Source: Candidatus Heimdallarchaeota archaeon
GTDB lineage: Archaea; Asgardarchaeota; Heimdallarchaeia; JABLTI01
Assembly: GCA_018238155.1 (NCBI GenBank)
Contig: JABCTZ010000046.1
Span: forward strand, 186,001-250,000
Direction of reading: 5' to 3'
DNA length: 64,000 nt
Part shown: positions 54,421-61,831 of the stretch, piece after piece
How positions within the stretch are numbered: position 1 is the first letter of the stretch
How the letters are laid out: every line of letters begins with the position of its first letter
The notes under the pieces: model-generated
What the model was told of the DNA's origin: nothing
The model's database searches: none
The model's input: the letters and a program-made list of their open reading frames with translations, nothing else
Position numbers and translations under genes: made by a program

Positions 54421-57400
54421 ATGAAATTAGAAACTAAAACAAAAAAGAACCAAAATAAACAGCAAAAAAAACAAACAGATGACTTTAGATTTCCCGAAGT
54501 AAGTTCAAGCGTAGATATGGTTCTACTTGAAGAATCAATACTTGCATTTTGGGAGAAAGAACGAATCTTCGATAAGAAACTCGAACAAAATCGCAAAGCA
54601 AAGAAGAACTATTCTTTTATAGATGGACCGATAACAGCTAATAATCCCATGGGTATGCATCACGGATGGGGTCGTTCCTTAAAGGATATGATACAACGAT
54701 TCCGGGCTATGTGTGGTTACGAACTTAGATATCAAAATGGTTTTGATTGTCAAGGTCTTTGGATAGAAGTTGAAGTTGAGAAAGCACTAGGATTAAACTC
54801 CAAAAAAGCAATAGAAGACTTTGGTTTAGAGGAATTTTCTAACAAATGTAAACAACGTTTAGATAAATATTCAGAATTAATAACCACAGAATCTAAACGA
54901 TTTGGACAATGGATGGACTGGGATAATTCCTACTACACACACACAGACACAAATATCAGTTATATTTGGCATTTTTTGAAAAAGTGTCATGAAAATGGTT
55001 GGTTATTTAAGGGACATCTACCTATGCCTTGGTGTAGCAGATGTGGGACCTCATTATCTCAACATGAGCAACATGATTCTTACAAAGAGTTAACACATAC
55101 CTCTGTTTTTGTAAAATTTCCATTAAGAAGAGCTAATAAGAATGACAATCAGTTGAATGAATTTCTTTTAGTTTGGACTACAACTCCTTGGACATTGACT
55201 GCAAACACTGCTGTTGCTGTCCACCCTACATTAAACTATACCAAAGTGAAACAGAACAATGAGATATACTATTTGGTAAACAGTCGATTATCTATTCTTA
55301 CTGGAAAGTATGAAACACTCGAAGAAATATCAGGCAAGCAATTAGAAGGACTATTCTATACTACTCCTTTCAAACACTTAGCAAGTCAAAAGAACGTTGA
55401 GCATAAAGTGGTACTATGGCAAGATGTAGGTGGTGAAGAAGGCACAGGGATTGTTCATATTGCTCCTGGGTGTGGAGCAGAGGATTACCAACTTTCGCTT
55501 CAATACAACTTGAATGTCCTTTCACCAATTGATGAATTAGGAATATTTCTTAAAGAGTATAATGAATTCGCAGGATTGGAAGTACATTCTGTTTCAGCAA
55601 TGGTAATTGAACTATTAACAGAAAGCGGTTTACTCTATAAAAAAGAGCAATATAAGCATCGATATCCTACTTGTTGGAGATGCAGTGAAGAATTAGTATT
55701 TCGACTAGTAAATGAATGGTTCATCAACAGTGATGAAATACGACCTTTGCTAAAACAGGCTGTCACCAAAGTTGAATGGATACCTAGCTTTTATGAGAAA
55801 AGAATGCAAGACTGGCTAAATAATATGGGCAATTGGTGTATATCTCGTAAGCGTTATTGGGGTTTGCCTCTACCATTTTATGAATGCAATCATTGTGGAA
55901 AGCTAACAGTTATAGGAACAAAAGAGGAACTCTTAGAAGCTGCGGTTGAAGGAGTAGAAAATTTAATCGAACTACACAGACCTTGGATAGATGAAGTTAA
56001 AATAAAGTGCTCTAATTGTGGTGAAAAGGTCTCAAGAATAATTGAAGTAGGTGATTGCTGGTTAGATGCAGGTATAGTTCCATTTTCCACTCTAAAGTAT
56101 CTTGAGGATAAAGACTATTGGGAAAAATGGTTCCCTATTGAAAGTATCTGCGAAATGCGTGAACAAATACGTCTTTGGTTCTATTCGCAACTATTTATGA
56201 GTGTCACTCTAACTGGAAAACCACCCTTTAAACAAGTTGTAGTTCATGAAAAAGTACATGATAAAGATGGTAGGGCAATGCATCGAAGCTGGGGCAACGC
56301 GATCTGGTTCAGCGAAGCTGTGAACAAAATGGGCGCAGACATAATGCGTTGGTCATTTGTGAAACAGCAATTAACACAAACAATGAACTTTGGTTATTAC
56401 TTAATAGATGAAATAAAACCATTTTTCCTAACAATTTGGAATGTTTACTCATTTTTTGCTACTTTTGCTAATCTGGATGAATTTACACCAAATACTAAAA
56501 AAGCAAAAGAATTGCTCAAAGAGGGATTACCCGAACTTGATCAATGGTTATTATCCAAATTAAATGTTCTAATACTAACTGTACGAAAATCTTATGAAAA
56601 GATGAAGTTCAGAGATGTAACTCTTGAGTTAGAAAAATTTGTTGAATTACTATCAACTTGGTATGTTAGAAGAAGTCGTAGAAGATTTTGGAAGAGTGAA
56701 AATAGTACGAATAAATTTAGCGCTTATTCAACACTTTATCAAGCACTACTTACATTAAGCAAGTTAATGGCACCTATTGCACCTTTCTTTACTGAAAGAC
56801 TCTACAGAAATTTAACGCAGGAACTACAAACTAAAAATGCATCTAGTGTTCATTTAACAGCTTTTCCAAAAGTCAAAAAGTCATTACTAAATCTAGAACT
56901 TAATAGGAAAATGGATTTAGTTTTAGAGCTGGTTCGTCTAGGAAGATCTGCAAGAAATAAGGCAAATATCAGATTACGGCAACCATTACCAACAATGAAG
57001 ATATGGTGTAGGAATAGTGAGAGTATACACTTTATTCAAGAATTCAAAAAAGATTTACTGAACGAATTAAATATAAAGAACATCAAATTTGTGAAAAACC
57101 CTGGAAAGCTATTCAAAATGAAATTAAAACCCAATTATAAAATTCTAGGACCAAAGCTAAAGAATTCGCTCTCTCTCCTCGAAGAGAAAATACAAAATAT
57201 GAGTCAAAAGACCATATTAGGTGTTTTTAACAGCACAAATCAAATGCTAACACTTGAACTTGAAAATGAACAAGCTGTCCAGTTACAGCTAAATGAAGAT
57301 TTGTTTCTGGAAATGGAGGCAATGGGTACGTATGCTATAGCTGTGAGTAAAGAAAACGCTATCGCACTTGAAACTACATTAACGCATGAACTCATTCTCG

Positions 57401-57651
57401 AAGGATTCGCAAGAGATGTTATAAGACAAATACAAAATCTAAGAAAAGACAAAGAACTCCAAGTCAGTGATGAAATAGAAGTGTTCTATGATGGAGATAT
57501 TGAGATACTTGAAGCAATAGAAAAACATGCAACATATATCAAAAATGAAACGTTAACGAAAAAACTCATACAGAAAGAAATAACAGATGATTCGTATAGT
57601 GCACAACTAAATAATTCAAAACTATTTTTGGCTTTAAGTCCAAATTCTTAA
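54421..57651 (+). CDS. ileS: Isoleucyl-tRNA synthetase with atypical class-I signature motifs
   Basis: 1076 residues, class I. In place of the canonical HxGH is MGMHHGWGR (residues 78-86), and the KMSKS site reads GRAMHRSWGN (about 617-626). Both motifs match a divergent IleRS branch known from some bacteria. The editing domain (TTPWTLTANTAVAVHP, GTGIVHIAPGCGAED) and the tRNA-binding C-terminus are present, with CxxC zinc-like pairs (CSRCG, CNHCG, CSNCG). It charges tRNA-Ile and edits misactivated valine. ATG with GAGG four bases upstream. A hairpin terminator follows. Confidence 0.93.
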   Translation: MKLETKTKKNQNKQQKKQTDDFRFPEVSSSVDMVLLEESILAFWEKERIFDKKLEQNRKAKKNYSFIDGPITANNPMGMHHGWGRSLKDMIQRFRAMCGYELRYQNGFDCQGLWIEVEVEKALGLNSKKAIEDFGLEEFSNKCKQRLDKYSELITTESKRFGQWMDWDNSYYTHTDTNISYIWHFLKKCHENGWLFKGHLPMPWCSRCGTSLSQHEQHDSYKELTHTSVFVKFPLRRANKNDNQLNEFLLVWTTTPWTLTANTAVAVHPTLNYTKVKQNNEIYYLVNSRLSILTGKYETLEEISGKQLEGLFYTTPFKHLASQKNVEHKVVLWQDVGGEEGTGIVHIAPGCGAEDYQLSLQYNLNVLSPIDELGIFLKEYNEFAGLEVHSVSAMVIELLTESGLLYKKEQYKHRYPTCWRCSEELVFRLVNEWFINSDEIRPLLKQAVTKVEWIPSFYEKRMQDWLNNMGNWCISRKRYWGLPLPFYECNHCGKLTVIGTKEELLEAAVEGVENLIELHRPWIDEVKIKCSNCGEKVSRIIEVGDCWLDAGIVPFSTLKYLEDKDYWEKWFPIESICEMREQIRLWFYSQLFMSVTLTGKPPFKQVVVHEKVHDKDGRAMHRSWGNAIWFSEAVNKMGADIMRWSFVKQQLTQTMNFGYYLIDEIKPFFLTIWNVYSFFATFANLDEFTPNTKKAKELLKEGLPELDQWLLSKLNVLILTVRKSYEKMKFRDVTLELEKFVELLSTWYVRRSRRRFWKSENSTNKFSAYSTLYQALLTLSKLMAPIAPFFTERLYRNLTQELQTKNASSVHLTAFPKVKKSLLNLELNRKMDLVLELVRLGRSARNKANIRLRQPLPTMKIWCRNSESIHFIQEFKKDLLNELNIKNIKFVKNPGKLFKMKLKPNYKILGPKLKNSLSLLEEKIQNMSQKTILGVFNSTNQMLTLELENEQAVQLQLNEDLFLEMEAMGTYAIAVSKENAIALETTLTHELILEGFARDVIRQIQNLRKDKELQVSDEIEVFYDGDIEILEAIEKHATYIKNETLTKKLIQKEITDDSYSAQLNNSKLFLALSPNS

Positions 57652-57668
57652 TGTAGAGAGATTATTTT

Positions 57669-57690
57669 AATGTGGAGAATTATCCACATT
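57669..57690 (+). terminator. Hairpin terminator after ileS
   Basis: AATGTGGA (57669-57676) and TCCACATT (57683-57690) form an 8-bp stem with a 6-base loop, followed by TCAATTTTTTTTT. Confidence 0.75.
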
Positions 57691-57821
57691 TCAATTTTTT
57701 TTTGAAGAGATTTAATTAGAATATACAAGTCAGAGGACTATTTGCAAAACATATCGTGATTAATAGTTACTTACATTAACTCAGAAAAATGATTAGGCGT
57801 TCGTAAAAAGAAAAAAAGCAC

Positions 57822-58301
57822 TTAGTAACCAAGAGACCATGCTATCAACGAAGCTAACCCAACAAAAACACCAGCAAATATATAGGAATATGCACTTCCA
57901 ATAGCAATTTTTGTATCTGCGCCGGTTATTCGTTCTCCTCGAGTTAAGCGAGCTTTTATGCTGTTAATTGTGAAAGATTGTTTTACTGTTCCAATACATC
58001 CACCAAAAATGAATAATAAACCGAACTCAACCAAGAGTATCCAAGATAAATAAATAAAGATAATTGAAATTGAAAATGAAATAATCCAACAGCCCAATAA
58101 TGTAACTAATACAAGAACAATTGCAACAGCAACTGAAACGATTAAAACTCTTGACCAACGAAGTCGTACTATATTTGTTGTATATTCTTCATAATCTTCT
58201 TGAGCACTATCTTTACTCAATGAGTCATCAAAGGAATGATCTTCTTTAGTGTCTGGTAATTCTCTATCAATTTTAGCAGTATTAGATTCTTTGATGGTCA
58301 T
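57822..58301 (-). CDS. Small membrane protein with acidic N-terminus
   Basis: 159 residues from ATG 58301 (GTGA upstream; GTG 58310 in frame). An acidic cytosolic segment of about 48 residues precedes two long hydrophobic helices (VLIVSVAVAIVLVLVTLLGC and SISIIFIYLSWILLVEFGLLFIFGG), a polar loop and a final helix. No family recognised. It is followed on the same strand by nothing obvious and converges with ileS. Confidence 0.65.
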   Translation of the reverse strand: MTIKESNTAKIDRELPDTKEDHSFDDSLSKDSAQEDYEEYTTNIVRLRWSRVLIVSVAVAIVLVLVTLLGCWIISFSISIIFIYLSWILLVEFGLLFIFGGCIGTVKQSFTINSIKARLTRGERITGADTKIAIGSAYSYIFAGVFVGLASLIAWSLGY

Positions 58302-58435
58302 TGCTATCACTCTTAATTAAGTAGAACGCTACCAGTGCTAAAAAGATTATCAAAAATCCTCAATTCAACAATTAAAATTTATTAAAAAGAAAGAGAATAA
58401 AAGTTGAATTCAGCCAACTTTCCAAAAAGAAGAAT

Positions 58436-59518
58436 CTAAATTTCATCTTCTTTTGTTTCTTCGATTTCTTCGTCATCTAATTCAATTCCACGCAAACGTT
58501 TCCAAAGAATTACTATATTACTAACTAGCCATTTGAAACCTTTCTTAATATATTTCCAAGGAACTTTGAAGAGGTAATATTTAGCTTTGTTTAGAGTCCA
58601 AGCAACAGGTGGAATTACTTTGGATTGGAAAAGTAAAGTTAACACAAATGCAAGAATTAATAATATAACAATAAACAGTGACCAATAATTTTCGAAAAAT
58701 GTGCGTTGGTAACTAAAATTCCAAATAATTGAACCTGTAACACCATCATGAAGCAAATTATGCCAGAGAATTAAATGAAGCTTCTCATCAGCAGGAGCAG
58801 TGAAATTAAGAAACAAATCTGTTCCAATACCACTTTTAGAACTGTTTACTGGTGAGGGTTGGATATTTGAATGATTTACAAAATAAGTATATTGAACTTC
58901 ATTGAGAAGGTATACATTAACACTTGCATTTGCAAAAAAGATGTGAATAGAATCTTCTGTTGGACGATCACTACCTAGAGAACGCATGTAAAATGGAGAG
59001 TAATCTACAAATGATAATCCTTCAGACCAAAAATACTCGCCTGAAACTTCAGTGTTATTTGAATAAAGAATCAATTTTGGTTTTACAGTGCTATTAAGTG
59101 AAAAGCTAGCCGCTATATAACTATCACAAACTAAACGGTGGGAGTAAACTGATGGAGGAGCAGGAGCAGAACCATCCCAGTTATTGGAAAACACAATGTA
59201 ATCATTTAGAAAACCATTTCCAGAATCTAGGAAATAAATCTCAACACGAGCAGTAGTGTTTATTTCAAAATAATAGGTCGAAGAATCAGTGACAGTACCA
59301 ACAGCTTCTCTAGATGGAATACCAAACACATATTCATTGGTTGCTGTTAAACTGAACTCATTCTGAGCAATGACTTCTGGTTGCTGTGGACTAATTGTAA
59401 ATCGTTCATTAAATAGAGTATAAGTTTCACCATTCACCATAACTATGGGACTAACAGTCAAGACAATGACCATTATTGAAAGAATAACTGCAGATTTATT
59501 TACTTGAGGAAATTTCAT
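58436..59518 (-). CDS. Secreted protein with one C-terminal membrane helix and cytosolic tail
   Basis: 360 residues from ATG 59518 (GATGTGA eight bases upstream); TTG 59539 is a weaker in-frame start. A signal peptide, a beta-rich ectodomain to about 280 with repeated VYLLN and LILYSNN strands, a membrane helix and about 60 residues of cytosolic tail ending in EEIEETKEDEI. No enzyme motif is evident. It lies upstream of the previous membrane-protein gene on the same strand and may be in its transcript. Confidence 0.7.
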   Translation of the reverse strand: MKFPQVNKSAVILSIMVIVLTVSPIVMVNGETYTLFNERFTISPQQPEVIAQNEFSLTATNEYVFGIPSREAVGTVTDSSTYYFEINTTARVEIYFLDSGNGFLNDYIVFSNNWDGSAPAPPSVYSHRLVCDSYIAASFSLNSTVKPKLILYSNNTEVSGEYFWSEGLSFVDYSPFYMRSLGSDRPTEDSIHIFFANASVNVYLLNEVQYTYFVNHSNIQPSPVNSSKSGIGTDLFLNFTAPADEKLHLILWHNLLHDGVTGSIIWNFSYQRTFFENYWSLFIVILLILAFVLTLLFQSKVIPPVAWTLNKAKYYLFKVPWKYIKKGFKWLVSNIVILWKRLRGIELDDEEIEETKEDEI

Positions 59519-59772
59519 AAGCTTTTCACATCTTTTCAAGTCAGTAGCACTAGTACAAGTGAACTAATACATTATCATTTTGACTTTAGTCTTTTATATT
59601 TTTTTGTGGTCACGAAATTTATTAAACCAACAATTCTAGCTAAAGATTTTTGCTTACAATTAAAATGTATCGGCAAGAAGGAAAATGGTTGAATGAACTC
59701 TTAAAAATAATCATAATGGCTCAAATACAACTTCAACTTAAATGAATAAAAACAAAAAAAGAAAAAAGGAAA

Positions 59773-59788
59773 TAAGCCTAATGGCTTA
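59773..59788 (-). terminator. Hairpin at the end of the substrate-binding protein gene
   Basis: TAAGCC (59773-59778) and GGCTTA (59783-59788) form a 6-bp stem with a TAAT loop, overlapping the minus-strand stop codon. Confidence 0.45.
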
Positions 59789-61555
59789 CTTTCTTCTCTT
59801 TAAGAAGAAAACCTGACTTGCACCTGCAAGAGCTAGAATTCCGAAGACAACTACTAAACCAATTCCGGTTCTTTTAATTGTTACATCAAATCCTGCATCT
59901 TTCATGTATTGCAAAGCGAGGTCAACACTGTATTCATAAGGTACTAGAGTTTTGTCATAACCAATTGCAACATTTGGACATCCAGTTGTTGCTGGTTCAC
60001 CAAGACCATTGAGAATTTCTGCTACGATGATTTCTCTTGGAACCATATGAGAGATAGCTTTTCTTATTGCTTTAGCTGATTCTGCACCAACTTTTGGACA
60101 GAGTTCGCCAGTTCCGAAGTATGGATGTTCCATATTTACAGCAATTTCTTGTGTACCTGGATCTTCAACTAAAGTGTAAGTAGCACCTGCAATATTAAGT
60201 TCGTCTAATTGTGGACTGAATTGAGCATCAACCATGTCTACTGTACCAGCAGCAAGAGCGGCTAATGCACCTTCTTTACTACCATAGAATTCAAAGAAGA
60301 CATTATCAAAGCTTGGTTCTGCACCATACCAATCGACAAAATGAGGATTAGCTTCCATCTGAATAACACCGTTTGTGGCATCATAATCAGCTAACATATA
60401 TGGACCTGCGCCAAACATCTTTGATGGATCATTCTTAGCCCAGTCAATAGCTTGAGCTTGGTGATCTGCTGGTGCAACTGCACCCCAAACGTGTGCTGGA
60501 ATTAAATCGAGAGCTAAATTGCCATCTTGGAAAACGTATGTTTGTTTGAAAGTAATTGAGAATTCTTTGTCATTTGTTACAGTAATGGATGAATTATCCC
60601 AGTATTTGATGTTGGTTGAGTAACCAGTTCCACCTAATGATTGGGTAACTGTTAAATTATAGTTGTAAACAACATCATTTGAGGTCAAATCAACGCCATC
60701 AGCCCATTGAGCATCGTCTTTAATGACTACATTGTAAGTTAAGCCGTCAGCACTACTGAAGGATTCAGCAAGCCATGGAGCATAATCATTGTTTACTGCT
60801 GCGTCTCTTTGAATTAAACCGTTGTAGATTTGTCGCAACCATTGAGCGTCATAAACGGACTCGTAGGTATGTACGTGGAAATCTTCAAAGTCGGCTGGAG
60901 TAGCATAATGGAAATCAGTTTCACCAGTGATAGTTGTTTCAAAGAATGGATGATAGGTTGAAGCCCATAATAATCCACTGAAATCTACTAGATCTTCTGT
61001 GTGTGGATAAACTGATAATGGATAGATAAGGCAAATTTCTGGTAAGTCTTCATAGAGAATTGCTTGAATTTCTTCAGCGTATTCGATTCTATCTGCTAGA
61101 ACGAATGAAGAAGTGTAATTACCAATAGCGTTGTCCATTGCTGGATTACTGTATTGATAGAAGTTGTCACCATTTGGTGTAATAGCTGGAGTGTCATAGA
61201 GACCGGTTGGATCCCAATCGAGGCCCCATCCCCAACCTACGAAGAAAAGATCGTATCCGCCTTCAGCGTATGTAGGAATTGGATAAGGTCCTGGAAATCC
61301 CCAGGTTCTTGGACTAATTTGTGCCCAACTAGTGTGGTCGAATGTATCTACCGCAATACCTATCTTTGGTAATTGTTCTACCATAAGAGTTGCCCATTGA
61401 TTTCTCGCTGGGTTGGTATTCGGAGCTAAAATACTTATATGAAAGAATGGACCTGGATTAGCAGCTTGTGTTGTTTGTGTAATCATTGGTGATATACACA
61501 AAACGAACATAATTGCCAAAGGAAGAATCATTCTTTTTATATCCTTCTTGATCAA
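59786..61555 (-). CDS. Membrane-anchored family-5 (oligopeptide-type) substrate-binding protein with permuted lobe order
   Basis: 589 residues; TTG 61555 with GGAAGG nine bases upstream, or ATG 61531. After the signal peptide the first 170 residues read as the usual C-terminal lobe of SBP_bac_5 (EQLPKIGIAVDTF, FFVGWGWGLDWDPTG, YSNPAMDNAIG, AILYEDLPEICLIYP). From about residue 235 the usual N-terminal lobe begins (YNGLIQ, ADGLTYNVVIKDDAQWADG, AGPYMLADYD, AIRKAISHMVPREIIV) and ends at ALQYMKDAGFD, after which the normal protein would continue into the first block. A membrane helix and KRRK follow. It should bind oligopeptides or similar solutes for an ABC importer. Confidence 0.85.
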   Translation of the reverse strand: MIKKDIKRMILPLAIMFVLCISPMITQTTQAANPGPFFHISILAPNTNPARNQWATLMVEQLPKIGIAVDTFDHTSWAQISPRTWGFPGPYPIPTYAEGGYDLFFVGWGWGLDWDPTGLYDTPAITPNGDNFYQYSNPAMDNAIGNYTSSFVLADRIEYAEEIQAILYEDLPEICLIYPLSVYPHTEDLVDFSGLLWASTYHPFFETTITGETDFHYATPADFEDFHVHTYESVYDAQWLRQIYNGLIQRDAAVNNDYAPWLAESFSSADGLTYNVVIKDDAQWADGVDLTSNDVVYNYNLTVTQSLGGTGYSTNIKYWDNSSITVTNDKEFSITFKQTYVFQDGNLALDLIPAHVWGAVAPADHQAQAIDWAKNDPSKMFGAGPYMLADYDATNGVIQMEANPHFVDWYGAEPSFDNVFFEFYGSKEGALAALAAGTVDMVDAQFSPQLDELNIAGATYTLVEDPGTQEIAVNMEHPYFGTGELCPKVGAESAKAIRKAISHMVPREIIVAEILNGLGEPATTGCPNVAIGYDKTLVPYEYSVDLALQYMKDAGFDVTIKRTGIGLVVVFGILALAGASQVFFLKRRK

Positions 61556-61585
61556 ATTATTTAACCTTCCACATTTGAATGGTTT

Positions 61586-61607
61586 GTACTCAAATTATTT
61601 TGAGTAC
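61586..61607. promoter_or_regulatory. 9-bp inverted repeat at the substrate-binding protein promoter
   Basis: GTACTCAAA (61586-61594) and TTTGAGTAC (61599-61607) are exact inverted repeats with a 4-base spacer, 31 bases upstream of the start codon. A minus-strand TATA-like CTTTTAAATG lies near 61630, placing the repeat at the expected start of transcription. The remainder of 61608-61831 is AT-rich without visible features. Confidence 0.5.
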
Positions 61608-61831
61608 TATTAAATTAGTTCTTATACTCATTTAAAAGTTTATTTGCCAATTATTACTTCGACTTTGTTCTTAGTTTTTAAGAATTTAATATCCCCCTAC
61701 AGACGGGTTTTCCATTTGAAAACATTATAAACAGTTCTTTTCTTAAAAAGAGTAGTTTAATCCATTCACTTTTTGTTGAACAAGTGAAAAAAAAAGTCAT
61801 TTTTAGGTGCTCTTTTACTAATTATAATTAT

